From: Leptolinea sp964446955
GTDB lineage: Bacteria > Chloroflexota > Anaerolineae > Anaerolineales > Anaerolineaceae
DNA length: 64,000 nt
Assembly: GCA_964446955.1 (NCBI GenBank)
Contig: CAYUQJ010000001.1
Span: 1,054,001-1,118,000 of the forward strand
Reading direction: 5' to 3'
Made by a program: the position numbers and the translations under genes. The notes beneath the pieces were generated by a model. That model was given only the letters and a program-made list of their open reading frames with translations, was not told the origin of the DNA and did not search any database. This document shows, piece after piece, positions 39,657 to 49,950 of the stretch (within the stretch, counting starts at the first letter, position 1; each line of letters opens with the position of its first letter).

Positions 39657-41126
39657 TCACCAATGGAAAACGGCCATATTTTCTCCCCCGGATTGAATGG
39701 AAATAGAACCTTCCGACCTGAAAATCGCCTCTCTCTCGGCAGTCAATAGCGGATACCAGCCCGGGAATGTCACAAAAAAATCTACTTTCTGTTTATCCAG
39801 ATATCTCTCAATGGAAGCTTCATCCCGAATAATTGGAATAATCTCCGGATTCACCAATCCGGCAAGATCAATAATCTCATGACCGGAAAAATAACCCATA
39901 GCCCCGATGTCGTGTGCAGCCACACGACTGCCAGCGGGGATATGACTCCTGACCCATTTCGCCGTATAAACCATTTCCGTCTCGATGATTGCAGTATCCG
40001 TCTTAAAAGTGACAGCACCCAAAAAGAAAAATATCCCGGTAACAGCGACCACACAGGTAATCACAAAAAAGTGAGTAAGGCTGGCCCACTTTTTTGTCGG
40101 CCATTTCCGCATCCACGTAAGCCAACCCCATAAACCAATCAGAAAGAAACCGGCCATAGCCGGGATCATATAACGTCCATGCTGGTAATAGACCGGAAGC
40201 TTTATTGCGTAAATAAGAAGATAACCTGAAATCCAAAGGAACATAGCGCCCGGGAGTACATTCTTTTTTTTCCATGCGAACCACGCGGACATCATCACTC
40301 CCGGTAATAGCATAACTCCCCCTCCCGCCAGGAAGGGAAGTAGAAGCCACCATAACCGTTGCAAAAGGGGATATCCAGTCGCAGCCGCGTATTCAGCCTG
40401 TTTCGCGGAATATGTTGTCGGCCAAATGCTGCCCGCAAATTGCAGGTTGAACAACAGATATGGAACAAAAACCAGGAGGAATGAACCCGAAAGTATTGAT
40501 ATCCTCGCAAATCTTTCCCGGCTGCTGCCAGTACATAAAATAGTGCACAAAAAAGCCGGCCCCAGCAGGGTAAGACCATCCGGGCGGATCCAGGTACAAA
40601 TCCCGATGATCAAACCGGCTGTGCCAAAAAGCGGGGTCTTCCTGCTAAGCGTGTGAAAAGTCAACAGGACAGCGAGAACATACAGGGATGTCTCCATACC
40701 GGAAACCGATGCCCAGATCAGATGCCACTCAAATGTGAAGAAAAAACCAACCCAGGGAATCGACGATTTGTAATCAGGCGCCCAGGAACGGACCAGCTCA
40801 TCCGCGAATACGGCAATAAGGAATAATGTCAGCCAGCCCAGCAAACCGGACCATATTACAGGGTTGATCCTTGCAAAATATCCGGCAGCCATCAATAATG
40901 ACCACAGAGGGGATGTGGATCCACCGGATGACTCTCCCGGATTGAATGCCCACTCTCCTCCCTCCACCAGATTCCTGGCGTAAACCTGATGGATCCAGGC
41001 GTCATCAAGCGGAAAGCCGACAAATCCATTCCATGTCGAGTAAAACAAATATCCACCGACAGACAAGAATGCTGCTGCCAACAGTAAGGCCATCCGTTTC
41101 CATCGGTTGATTATGAAGGGCTTCAT
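39657..41126 (-). CDS. GT-C-type membrane glycosyltransferase (7th of the operon)
   Basis: A 489-aa polytopic protein with about 11 hydrophobic helices. After helix 1 the first outer loop carries the acidic pair Asp41-Asp42 (GFPLDDAWIH), followed by GGSTSPLWSLL, the pattern of GT-C enzymes that use polyprenyl-phosphate sugars. The C-terminal soluble part holds HDIGAMGYFSGHEIIDLAG, a motif common in the family. Its start overlaps the upstream stop as ATGA. Acceptor and donor are unknown. Confidence 0.8.
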   Translation of the reverse strand: MKPFIINRWKRMALLLAAAFLSVGGYLFYSTWNGFVGFPLDDAWIHQVYARNLVEGGEWAFNPGESSGGSTSPLWSLLMAAGYFARINPVIWSGLLGWLTLFLIAVFADELVRSWAPDYKSSIPWVGFFFTFEWHLIWASVSGMETSLYVLAVLLTFHTLSRKTPLFGTAGLIIGICTWIRPDGLTLLGPAFLCTILCTGSSRERFARISILSGSFLLVFVPYLLFNLQFAGSIWPTTYSAKQAEYAAATGYPLLQRLWWLLLPFLAGGGVMLLPGVMMSAWFAWKKKNVLPGAMFLWISGYLLIYAIKLPVYYQHGRYMIPAMAGFFLIGLWGWLTWMRKWPTKKWASLTHFFVITCVVAVTGIFFFLGAVTFKTDTAIIETEMVYTAKWVRSHIPAGSRVAAHDIGAMGYFSGHEIIDLAGLVNPEIIPIIRDEASIERYLDKQKVDFFVTFPGWYPLLTAEREAIFRSEGSISIQSGGENMAVFHW

Positions 41127-42727
41127 TGCATTATGCCCTTTTCATTTTTAATTTGCAGCAAAATTTTGTCATCCATTCTATCCATTACAGTAAATTGAGG
41201 GTACCTCTCCGGAAAAAGATACAGATCCATCAATCCAGAAACGATATTCTTTTCCAATACTACATAATCCGACTCGAATGATTCAGCTGTCTGTGACAGA
41301 GTTACGGCATCCCCAAAAGGTATGACTATCGATTCTCTCCCGGAGATCAAACTGAAACCCGCGGGATTATTGATCATTATCCGTGTATTTGAAAGGATGG
41401 CATTTCGTTCCACCAGATCGCGCGCAACAACAGCCTGTCGGTAACTGTCATCCCACACAGGTTGTGCCGCGTCCGGGCCGATGACGAGAATTTGAAATAT
41501 AAACAATGTGGCTGCCAGGCAGATCAACACAATTCCCGGCGCGAACATTTTTAGCGCGCGAGTTGGTTCCCAATGTCGTTTGACAGATACCCGGTTAATG
41601 AATGATGCAAAACCATAGGCAGCCAGTCCCCACAAGAACGGCTGCAATGCGGCAGATGAATGTAAAAAACCACCCCGTTTACCGGAATAAGGAAACACCA
41701 CAGTCATTACCAGAAATAGCACGATTTCCATGCCCAGTCCGATTTGAACCAGCCGTTCATGTCGCAATTGGTAAAACGCGATGATCCAGAAAGGAAGCAA
41801 AAATACCATCCCCTGTACACCAAAAACAGTGAGTAAGACACTTCCCACCGCTTCCATTCTATCGGTGAGAATTTTCACCACACCGTTTCCCAGCCAATGC
41901 TCAAACGTTAAACCTGCCGCCGGAAACATGAACAACTCATCATAGGAATTTACCCACAGCGCCCTTGAAGATCCGGGAATAAACAGGCTTCCAAACTCTA
42001 TCAGATTACGGTAATACCAGAATCCGGTAACAACCAGGTAACCGGTTAATGACAAGCCAAGCAATAATAGAAATTGCTTCATCGACTTGCTTTTCTTGAA
42101 TTTCATAATCTGAATGAAACCCGTCAGAAAAATAAGTAACAACCAAAGCATTCCATCCGCGCGATTCAGATGCATCCACCCGGCGGCCAGCCCGGAGACG
42201 AACCACATCCATCCCAAACGGTTGTCGGGGTTACTCAGGATTCGGTCAAGACAGACCAAGATGGTCCAAACGGCCAGCATAACAAGATAGAAGCTGTCTA
42301 TAGTGGAAGCATAAACCGCAAAATAACCGCTAAAAACAGCCAGGCCAGCGGCCAGCCATGCCGTAATCCGCTCTCGTCCCAGACGGTATCCCATCCAACC
42401 GGACATGGGTGCCGCTAACGCGGAGAGAAAAATAAACAGGAACCTGCCTGCCACAAAATCAGTCCGACCTGTCAGCATCATGCCGCTGGCGGCAACCAAG
42501 GACGGTGCCGGCATCCAGTAAGTATGTGACGGATGCGGTAACCCCGCAGGGTCATCCAGATAATTCCACAGGATGGGTTGTGTCATTCCCTTTCCCTCGA
42601 CCATCTGGACGGCCGACAACATGTAATACTCCGCGTCCATATAACCCGGTGAACGGATCCAAAAGCTGCAAACCCCGAAAACAACCAGGGCTGCCAGATA
42701 CTGGAAAAGATAATCAAGTCTCTTCAT
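41123..42727 (-). CDS. GT-C-type membrane glycosyltransferase (6th of the operon)
   Basis: A 534-aa protein with about 11-12 transmembrane helices and a C-terminal outer domain from about 430. The first outer loop has Asp31/Glu33 (GYMDAEYYM), then HPSHTYWMPAPSL, a typical glycosyltransferase-39-like layout. It overlaps both neighbours by 4 bp (ATGA), so expression is coupled. Substrate unknown. Confidence 0.8.
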   Translation of the reverse strand: MKRLDYLFQYLAALVVFGVCSFWIRSPGYMDAEYYMLSAVQMVEGKGMTQPILWNYLDDPAGLPHPSHTYWMPAPSLVAASGMMLTGRTDFVAGRFLFIFLSALAAPMSGWMGYRLGRERITAWLAAGLAVFSGYFAVYASTIDSFYLVMLAVWTILVCLDRILSNPDNRLGWMWFVSGLAAGWMHLNRADGMLWLLLIFLTGFIQIMKFKKSKSMKQFLLLLGLSLTGYLVVTGFWYYRNLIEFGSLFIPGSSRALWVNSYDELFMFPAAGLTFEHWLGNGVVKILTDRMEAVGSVLLTVFGVQGMVFLLPFWIIAFYQLRHERLVQIGLGMEIVLFLVMTVVFPYSGKRGGFLHSSAALQPFLWGLAAYGFASFINRVSVKRHWEPTRALKMFAPGIVLICLAATLFIFQILVIGPDAAQPVWDDSYRQAVVARDLVERNAILSNTRIMINNPAGFSLISGRESIVIPFGDAVTLSQTAESFESDYVVLEKNIVSGLMDLYLFPERYPQFTVMDRMDDKILLQIKNEKGIMQ

Positions 42728-44211
42728 TCGTCTGTATCCCCCACAGAATATTCCAATACCAATAGATCGCCAAACCGATGTTCAATCGGATTGCCGGCCG
42801 ATAGCTTCAATTTTTCCAGAACCGGATGGTTTTCTCCTATCGCACCATACTCTTCCAACGTCTGGGCAAATACAACAAAGAACACGCGGTCAAAACCGCC
42901 AATCGCCGTATTGACATCATCATAAGCTGTCATATCCAATGCGAGAAGTGTTTTTTCTGCCAATGTGTCATTGGCCGATCCTGCCGCATCTTTCAGGAAA
43001 CGGCTGTTTAAATCTGGAGCATATACCTTTGACGGGAAATAGCTAAGCTTGTTATCGTGGAGGATGACACCATTCACATTGATTTCCGATGCAATAAAAC
43101 GGTTTGCCTCCATAAAAGGTGACCGGGGAAAATTGTTATAGTGGATGGAAGTTGGCAGCGTAAAAATGGAACTGACTGCAATGAAAATACCGATCAGGCA
43201 TTTTTCTACAGCACTCGAACGGGATGCCAGAACCCCAAGAAATGCCGCCAACCCGACATAGGCACTCAAAAAGGCGCGTGGAACAAACATTGGCATCATC
43301 AGGTAAGAAAGACCGAACAGACTAACCGTTGGAATCAAAATCATAAGAGCAAAAAGCAGGAGGTTGTTGTCTTTCGTCCGGGTTCTTCGTAGAACCATAC
43401 AGGAGATCAGTACAATGGCGATGGCGGAAAACAATGCGATCCCCATGGCAATTGACGAGGCAGGAATATCTCCGAAAGCCATGATGAATGCCTGCATGAT
43501 CTCAACCGCGCCGGGGACCGGTGTCCAGAATGCCTGTTGTACCTTTGCGATCTGTCCTGGAACCAATACAAGCCAGGGAATATACAACAAAATGGATATG
43601 GATCCGGCAGCTATCATCGCCGATAGCCGCTTCCAATCACGCCTCAGCATCAAGAAAACAAACGGCGCAATAAGACCGAAACCGGCCAGCGCGTGGCTGT
43701 ATAGCGCCCCCGCTCCGCTTAATATCAATACCACCCATTTCCAGGCCGGAAAAACGCGCAGGTCATGCTGGTGTACCAATTCGATCATGCCCCAGGTCCA
43801 ACCCAGGATCATGAATGTCGCAAGGCTGTACATGCGGATATCCTGGGCGTGATAATACTGTAATGGGGAAACTGCAAGTATCGCAGCCGTCCATATGGCC
43901 GCCTGCCGGTTCTCCACTTTTTCTACAATCCGGTATGCCAGGTAAATAATTCCCAGGCTGAAGAGAATTCCCGGTAATCGCAGGAAAGCAATCGAGGTAC
44001 CCATCTTCTGCCAGAAATGCAGAATTACATAGAATAACGGCGGCATGGTATCTGCGGCCGTTCCTACCAATATCTCGTTGATCGGACGGCCGGACAGCAG
44101 GATACTGAACGCATCATCATATTGAATGCCACGGGTAAAAATGCCTGCAAGGCGGATAACCGCTGCCCCGGTTATCAGGCCAGCCAGGGGATGACCTATA
44201 AACCGGCGCAT
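42724..44211 (-). CDS. GT-C-type membrane glycosyltransferase, ArnT/PMT-like (5th of the operon)
   Basis: A 495-aa polytopic protein; the clearest GT39/PMT_2-like member. The first loop has Asp32-Asp33 (IQYDDAFSILL), then TMPPLFYVILHFW and LRLPGILFSLG, the conserved region of ArnT-type transferases, and AQDIRMYSLATF later. A C-terminal outer domain starts near 390. It begins 4 bp after the previous gene. Donor probably polyprenyl-phosphate-linked; not determinable. Confidence 0.83.
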   Translation of the reverse strand: MRRFIGHPLAGLITGAAVIRLAGIFTRGIQYDDAFSILLSGRPINEILVGTAADTMPPLFYVILHFWQKMGTSIAFLRLPGILFSLGIIYLAYRIVEKVENRQAAIWTAAILAVSPLQYYHAQDIRMYSLATFMILGWTWGMIELVHQHDLRVFPAWKWVVLILSGAGALYSHALAGFGLIAPFVFLMLRRDWKRLSAMIAAGSISILLYIPWLVLVPGQIAKVQQAFWTPVPGAVEIMQAFIMAFGDIPASSIAMGIALFSAIAIVLISCMVLRRTRTKDNNLLLFALMILIPTVSLFGLSYLMMPMFVPRAFLSAYVGLAAFLGVLASRSSAVEKCLIGIFIAVSSIFTLPTSIHYNNFPRSPFMEANRFIASEINVNGVILHDNKLSYFPSKVYAPDLNSRFLKDAAGSANDTLAEKTLLALDMTAYDDVNTAIGGFDRVFFVVFAQTLEEYGAIGENHPVLEKLKLSAGNPIEHRFGDLLVLEYSVGDTDE

Positions 44212-44215
44212 AGCT

Positions 44216-45460
44216 TCACCACCGTGTTATCTCTTCAAACCACAACCGTGATGGCCGCACAGCCCACCAGCGCACCCATAAAAGCAATATAAGACAAACT
44301 CCGACCAACGGGAAAAACATAATGGAATTTTGGATAGGCTGGTAATCAAATGTGACTGTTCTGAGGAATAACCACCACAATCCGATCATTAGTAACCCCA
44401 TAAGAAACCAGATAAAGTAATTTCCGGCTGTCTGGTATCGTTCGTGAATAATGGAAAACAAAAGCGCCAGCACTGGAAGGAGAATGATGAAATTTCCCGG
44501 ATCGGTTTGGATTCCGATCCACTGAGCGGCTGTAAGGGTGAAGCAAATCGTCCACATAAATCCGCGGAATTCATACCGTCTCGAGAGGAACCACTCAATC
44601 ATAAGAATGATAACGAGGATAACCGTCAGGCCAAAAGCGATGTTTTGACCTGTCGCAGGGAGCCATTCCGTAAATATGGCAGCGGGTGTTCCAGGAGGAT
44701 TATATTTGGGATATAAAACAACCTCACGCAAATTTTGCATCAACCAGTCCGGAATCAGCATGGTTGAAACAGCTGTCAGTACGGCCACCGTTCCATATAA
44801 CCAACCAAGCATGCGCCAGCGTTGATTGGATATCCCCCAGAATGTCATGTAAAGAATAAATACTAACGCGATCTGTGGTTTGATGGTCATGAACGCGAAA
44901 AGGACACCACCCAATTCCTCCGCCCTTCCGCGGATAGCCATTAGACCGGCAACCATAAAAAAAGCCACCAGGATGACAGCGTTTCCATTGATCAAAGGGC
45001 GCAATCCGTGGTACCACAACAACGAGAAAAGAATAAAACCAACCGTCAGACCCATTCCCGGTTTCCAATCTGCCAGTTTCATGGAAAAAATCGCAAGACC
45101 CACCAGGGCAAGTTCAAGCACAGTCATCCATACCGCCCGCGCCAATGTGAAATCGGGAAACAAGGCGAAGGGCAAAAAAATAGAAATGCTGTAAAGTGGA
45201 TAGGCTACACGCAGTTGATGCTCGCCCGCCTGCGCCAGACGGCCATAAACGATTGTCTGGATCCTGCCTGCCACTTCGTCACTGTACGGGCTGATGCCAT
45301 CGATCAACAACGCCCTGGTCCCTACCCAGTGAACCAGGAAATCGTTACCACCGGGGTTTCGCGCGGCGTAATAGTGGTTGGCATAGGTCAAACCAGCCAG
45401 AAAAACCAGTATGGCTATCGCAGCGATCAACCAATTTCTTAATTCCCGATGATTCTTCAA
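44216..45460 (-). CDS. GT87 (DUF2029) family membrane glycosyltransferase (4th of the operon)
   Basis: A 414-aa polytopic protein resembling alpha-1,2-mannosyltransferase PimE-type GT87 enzymes. The first outer loop reads GGNDFLVHWVGTRALL (Asp40), then GISPYSDEV, and a central segment GVLFAFMTIKPQIALVF contains the KPQ characteristic of DUF2029. It starts 31 bp after the previous gene and ends 4 bp before the next. The mannosyl donor is inferred from family. Confidence 0.82.
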   Translation of the reverse strand: MKNHRELRNWLIAAIAILVFLAGLTYANHYYAARNPGGNDFLVHWVGTRALLIDGISPYSDEVAGRIQTIVYGRLAQAGEHQLRVAYPLYSISIFLPFALFPDFTLARAVWMTVLELALVGLAIFSMKLADWKPGMGLTVGFILFSLLWYHGLRPLINGNAVILVAFFMVAGLMAIRGRAEELGGVLFAFMTIKPQIALVFILYMTFWGISNQRWRMLGWLYGTVAVLTAVSTMLIPDWLMQNLREVVLYPKYNPPGTPAAIFTEWLPATGQNIAFGLTVILVIILMIEWFLSRRYEFRGFMWTICFTLTAAQWIGIQTDPGNFIILLPVLALLFSIIHERYQTAGNYFIWFLMGLLMIGLWWLFLRTVTFDYQPIQNSIMFFPLVGVCLILLLWVRWWAVRPSRLWFEEITRW

Positions 45461-45491
45461 TGATCACTCCTGATAAGGGTATATTCCAAAA

Positions 45492-46718
45492 TTATAATTC
45501 ATCACTTTTTTTGCCAACGGCTCCACTTTTTTCAGGGGATATGTGTCGATTAATCTGATTATTCATCGCGCCAGAGAGAAACACCACCCCCAAACCCAGT
45601 GTGGTTAACGTGCGGAGAACGATGACAATCCATATCAGATCATCCCGTCCACGGCTGAATAACAGAGGCCATTCCGCAAGGCTTAGACAAACATAAAGCG
45701 CGAGAAACAAAACCGCTTGATTTAATGGCAGGACAAGAAGAATGATTGGAATAATATACAAAACCCATTGTGGACTCCAACCCGGTGAAGCGAGGATCAA
45801 AAGAACCCATGCAGCGCCGGTAACGGCCAATGCCGCCGTGGGACCGGGTTTTCGGCCTGTAAACCGAAGAATCAGCAATCCGGCAATTCCTGCAGCAGCC
45901 AGAGGAATAAGAGGTGGCACTACCGGCGCATTTCGTGTTTGGCGAAACGCCATCGAAGCATCCAACCGGTCAGTCAATGGTCCGAAATTCCCCGTTCCTT
46001 CATTGCCATCCAACAACGCCCAGACCGTCTGCCATGATCCTTTTGAGTATTGCGCGGATAATGAGGATACGGTCATTTGCGGTGAAGCAATATACAGAAT
46101 ACCCATCGCGATAAAGATACAGGTGAATAATAGAAGGGACACTTTCAGGAACTTGCGGCTCGTCATTGTCATCCAGGCTAGAATTAAAGCCAGCACAGGG
46201 AAGAGTTTCCACAAAAATCCGCCTGCGATGGCAAGCCCCGCACCAATTGTTTTCTGTTGAAGAACGAACCACAGGCTGATCAAAAGAAAGAAGACAACAA
46301 TAGGGTCAAAATACCACCAACCATACGGGAAGAAACATAGAACCGTCGTGTAAATGACCAGACGTAGAGCGCCGGTTCTTATACTTTCCAATTTCTTTAA
46401 TAGAAGCGAAAAGATCAGGATCGATCCGGCATCAAAAGCGGTCAGTATTCCTGCCAGCAGGTAGCAATACACATTCTCATCTCCGGCAGCTATACGGTAA
46501 AGACTGGCAGAGAGCAAAGGAAAAAAGGGGGGGAATTCCACCCAGTATTGAAAAAAAGGCCAACCGGGTAGTTGTACCAGGCGGAAGAAATTTAACTGAT
46601 CGCCAAACCCAAGGAATGTGGAATAAGGCATAAATAGAAAAAGCAACAGGCGGACAGTGACAAAGAATCCGGCAGCTGTTTGGCCATTAACCCGTTTTAT
46701 CCACGTATCAAATGCCAT
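45492..46718 (-). CDS. GT-C-type membrane glycosyltransferase (3rd of the operon)
   Basis: A 408-aa protein with about 10-11 helices. The first loop has Asp40 (LGFGDQLNFF) followed by WVEFPPFFPLLSASLY, as in GT-C mannosyltransferases. The start is ATG 46718, two bases after the upstream stop region; the frame is open 40 codons further into the upstream gene, which I consider non-coding overlap. C-terminal tail charged. Substrate unknown. Confidence 0.78.
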   Translation of the reverse strand: MAFDTWIKRVNGQTAAGFFVTVRLLLFLFMPYSTFLGFGDQLNFFRLVQLPGWPFFQYWVEFPPFFPLLSASLYRIAAGDENVYCYLLAGILTAFDAGSILIFSLLLKKLESIRTGALRLVIYTTVLCFFPYGWWYFDPIVVFFLLISLWFVLQQKTIGAGLAIAGGFLWKLFPVLALILAWMTMTSRKFLKVSLLLFTCIFIAMGILYIASPQMTVSSLSAQYSKGSWQTVWALLDGNEGTGNFGPLTDRLDASMAFRQTRNAPVVPPLIPLAAAGIAGLLILRFTGRKPGPTAALAVTGAAWVLLILASPGWSPQWVLYIIPIILLVLPLNQAVLFLALYVCLSLAEWPLLFSRGRDDLIWIVIVLRTLTTLGLGVVFLSGAMNNQINRHISPEKSGAVGKKSDEL

Positions 46719-46719
46719 A

Positions 46720-48258
46720 TCAGCGGCCTGTTTTATCAAGAACCACAGCCTGATCATCCCGATAGATTTCCGTCCAACCGGCCAGTTCCGCAGCCTTAAC
46801 CAGAGGACGGTCTGGTTCAATGAATATCCGGTCGACATCCCATTTGCCCAGTATTTCCTCCCATTCCTCGTTCGCCTGCATCACCGATACCCATTGTCCC
46901 AAAATATCATCACCGAACAGATCAGTCCGTCCGTCCACAAAAACCGGGATGTTTGGAGCTTTCCATGCTAGATAACCACCCCAGTTGTAGGCATTAAATA
47001 TGTGATTTCCTTCCTCCTGTGGATTAGCCTGAATAAATTCAAGAGCTTTCTTTGGATAATAGCGTGATTCAAAAGCTTCCATCAAAATCGGGTGCGTTAC
47101 GGCTGCCAGTTTACTAAAGCAGAACAATCCCATTAACCCGGCCAATGTAAGGTTCAATATTCTCTTATGACTTTCTGCCAATTCCTTCCCGCGGTGCTTC
47201 TGATACCAGTCAAGTACTCTGTTCATCCAATCTGGTAAAAGAGTGTGAATTCTCATTTCCTCCCAGGCATTTTCCCAGGATATTGATAGTATTCCTGTGG
47301 AGGCTAACACAGCACCCGCTATGTTTCTACGAGCATAAAGAGCCAGGAGGAAAAAGAATAACGCGGGAAACAAATGCCGGTAATCCACTCGAACCTTCGA
47401 GCGCCCAAGGCTGAATAGAATAATCAACATCCATGCGGCAAATGGCCATACTTCAACAGCATGAAAATCTGGTGATGCCCATTCCTGGATAAATTGGCGT
47501 AAAAGGTTGACCCCTACCGTTTCAAATGGGATGGTCCACATTTTCCATCCATTTGGATTCACCGCAGTTAATAAGAACGAAGCAATTGAAATAAGAAGTA
47601 ATCTTCCAGATTGTTGGAGCTCTATTTTACGCGTCTCTTCGAGTGAGCCTATGGCGTCAAAAAAGAGACCCAATGTAAAGACCAGTAAATACAGGATCCC
47701 CATCATATAGCCACCATGCAGGTTTGACCAGAGAATGAAGAACAGTGGTATCAACCATATTGATGGTCCGCCTCTATCAAACCGGCCCCTCATAAACAGG
47801 ATCAAGACGGCCAGCAGTAATAGCGAAAAGAATTGCGGACGCGGAGTCCAAAGTGGAGAACAGGCCATACTGGCCAATAGAACCAAACCGGCCCTGGTAA
47901 ATAATCCTCCCGGAGAAATATGCCAGATAACCACAGCGATCATCATGGCGGTCACACCCATCCAGGCAGATAATCCCGTCCAGCCAGTTAACCGGTAGAT
48001 TTGATATATGAGAACTTCACCCAGCCAGGAGTGATTGATCCATACCTCGCCTCCGCGGGTAAACGAGAATAAATCGACAAGGAGAGGCTTTCCGGTTTCC
48101 GCCATAACCTGACCGCTGCGCAAATGCCACCACAAGTCCGAATCTAATGGGGTCCGGGACGCAATAAGGAATACTATTAATAGCAGGAAAACAGGAATTA
48201 GACTTTGGAAACCGTTTTGGTTTTTTGTTTCCCCTTGCCCCAGATATTTTTTCGTCAT
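46720..48258 (-). CDS. GT-C-type membrane protein (2nd of the operon)
   Basis: A 512-aa polytopic protein with about 10 helices. The first outer loop has Asp39 and Asp41 (PLDSDLWWHLRSGQVMAE) and WINHSWLGEVLIYQ. This wording recurs in uncharacterised bacterial membrane proteins that look like GT-C folds. A C-terminal outer domain (about 410-512) includes FNAYNWGGYLAWK and FVDGRTDLFGDD. Overlaps the upstream gene by 4 bp. Enzymatic activity inferred from fold and context only. Confidence 0.74.
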   Translation of the reverse strand: MTKKYLGQGETKNQNGFQSLIPVFLLLIVFLIASRTPLDSDLWWHLRSGQVMAETGKPLLVDLFSFTRGGEVWINHSWLGEVLIYQIYRLTGWTGLSAWMGVTAMMIAVVIWHISPGGLFTRAGLVLLASMACSPLWTPRPQFFSLLLLAVLILFMRGRFDRGGPSIWLIPLFFILWSNLHGGYMMGILYLLVFTLGLFFDAIGSLEETRKIELQQSGRLLLISIASFLLTAVNPNGWKMWTIPFETVGVNLLRQFIQEWASPDFHAVEVWPFAAWMLIILFSLGRSKVRVDYRHLFPALFFFLLALYARRNIAGAVLASTGILSISWENAWEEMRIHTLLPDWMNRVLDWYQKHRGKELAESHKRILNLTLAGLMGLFCFSKLAAVTHPILMEAFESRYYPKKALEFIQANPQEEGNHIFNAYNWGGYLAWKAPNIPVFVDGRTDLFGDDILGQWVSVMQANEEWEEILGKWDVDRIFIEPDRPLVKAAELAGWTEIYRDDQAVVLDKTGR

Positions 48259-49931
48259 GGTGTTCCTGTAAGATGTTGTTGTTTGAGTTCGACTGCCAGT
48301 TCTTTCGGGTGAACCGGGCGGGATAACGCATAATAGATGTGATAATCTCCGATCACTTTTTCCTTCCAGGATACACGGAGGCGATCGAAGCCTTTTTGTA
48401 GAGCGGTATCCAGGTCAGGATTGAAGGTTGTGATATATACCGTCCTATCACTGGCCTCAACTCTTGAAGTGTAATCCGGGATACGGTCATCGCGGGAGGT
48501 GTAGCGGAAATCAGTATGATACGGCAATCGTGGAGAGAAAATCAATTCCTCATCGCTCTGGAAAGCCAATGGATATGCTACCCAGTAATTGCTGTACCCA
48601 AAATGTCCGTTGTTTTCCCGTAAAAAGCTCATCAATTCCCCATCATATCGGTGGTCGATCCAGGAAACCGGATCAAATTGTGTGGTTATACCCGGTGGAT
48701 TCTTTGTAGCAGCCTGAATGGTACCAATACCCTGATACAAGACCAATACTATGACAATAACTGTTCTGACACTTTTCGGTGCCGGCAAAGACGTGATAAC
48801 TTTCGCTGCAATCAACGAAAATGGAACAGCCAGAGGAAGGAAATATCTGCCGGAGGGGTCCAATCCAAATGATGTAAAAAGGAAACCGGCTGCCAGTAAG
48901 CCAATTGAGCCCAACAAAACAAACCACCGCTCCCGATCGGTTTGATCGGAGAATTTTAATAATTTGGGAAACCGCCAGAACACCAACACCCACATAAATA
49001 GAACTAAGGGTAATAATGGCAAACCCAACCACCTGATTTCCCACGGCGGACGAAAACCAAACACAGCTGGAAGTCCAAGGAAGATAAAATTAAAAAGGTG
49101 AGACCCTGTCCGAAGCAGCCAGTTTCCATTTTCAGTTGAAACCGCGGATCCGGCTAGTTCACGTATTTGAATACCTACTCCCGAACCAAACGCGGCAATC
49201 CACCATGGGAGCGAACCGATAAAAAATAGTATTCCGTAAACCAAAAGAAACCAGTTTAATGTACCTTTTTTGTTTTTCCAATGCCGCCACACCAACAACA
49301 ATCCATAAATTGAAGCAGGCAAAGTCCCGGTTAATGACAATCCGAAAACCCAAAATCCAATACCGGTAGCCAGGGCCAACACGCCAAACAGAATAACTTC
49401 CCGCTTAAATACCGGAGAACTGATCTCCGAGAGTTTGAAGACGATCAGAAAGGCAAGATTGGCGAGTAGAAGCGCTTCTCCATACCCACCCAGGCTGACA
49501 GTTGTGTATAGCGTGACGTTGACTGTCGGGATTGCCATGAAGACAGCAGCAATTAATCCCATCGTCCAATCATCCGCCAACTTTCGCCCAATTATGGCTG
49601 TCGTTATAATAGTACAGGTGTATAGAATGATCTGAAGAATGCGAATGGGAAGGATGGATTCACCCAATACAGCGAAAAGACCAGCTGCCAGGAAAGCATC
49701 AAGGCTGCCCATATAGGCCTGACCGTAGAAAAAAATTGGTCTTTCACCACGCAAAATGTGTCGGGCCATTAACCCTGTGATCGCCTCATCGGAATTAAAG
49801 GGGAAGACCCCGGACAACAGAAAGAAACTCTTCCATAGAATACCTGTAAGGGCAATAATAATGATCCAACCCCATGCTGGAATACGTAGAAGTAACCGTA
49901 ATGTCCCCGGAATTCCATCCAATCTTTTCAT
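48255..49931 (-). CDS. GT-C-type membrane glycosyltransferase (1st of the operon)
   Basis: A 558-aa polytopic protein starting at ATG 49931. The first outer loop has Asp48-Glu49 (PFNSDEAITGLMARH) followed by YGQAYMGSLDAFLAA, a common GT39-like pattern. A C-terminal outer domain starts near 430. The open frame extends 24 codons upstream into the divergent gene, so the internal ATG is preferred. TACAAT lies about 8 bases before the ATG, which would give a leaderless message. It is the first gene of a seven-gene run. Confidence 0.78.
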   Translation of the reverse strand: MKRLDGIPGTLRLLLRIPAWGWIIIIALTGILWKSFFLLSGVFPFNSDEAITGLMARHILRGERPIFFYGQAYMGSLDAFLAAGLFAVLGESILPIRILQIILYTCTIITTAIIGRKLADDWTMGLIAAVFMAIPTVNVTLYTTVSLGGYGEALLLANLAFLIVFKLSEISSPVFKREVILFGVLALATGIGFWVFGLSLTGTLPASIYGLLLVWRHWKNKKGTLNWFLLVYGILFFIGSLPWWIAAFGSGVGIQIRELAGSAVSTENGNWLLRTGSHLFNFIFLGLPAVFGFRPPWEIRWLGLPLLPLVLFMWVLVFWRFPKLLKFSDQTDRERWFVLLGSIGLLAAGFLFTSFGLDPSGRYFLPLAVPFSLIAAKVITSLPAPKSVRTVIVIVLVLYQGIGTIQAATKNPPGITTQFDPVSWIDHRYDGELMSFLRENNGHFGYSNYWVAYPLAFQSDEELIFSPRLPYHTDFRYTSRDDRIPDYTSRVEASDRTVYITTFNPDLDTALQKGFDRLRVSWKEKVIGDYHIYYALSRPVHPKELAVELKQQHLTGTP

Positions 49932-49950
49932 CAAATTATTGTAGCGCAAA

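Noticed and set aside
40295..40656. Overlapping open frames in all phases within the GT-C cluster
   Set aside because: They are shadows of the high-hydrophobicity coding frame, with no start signals or motifs of their own.
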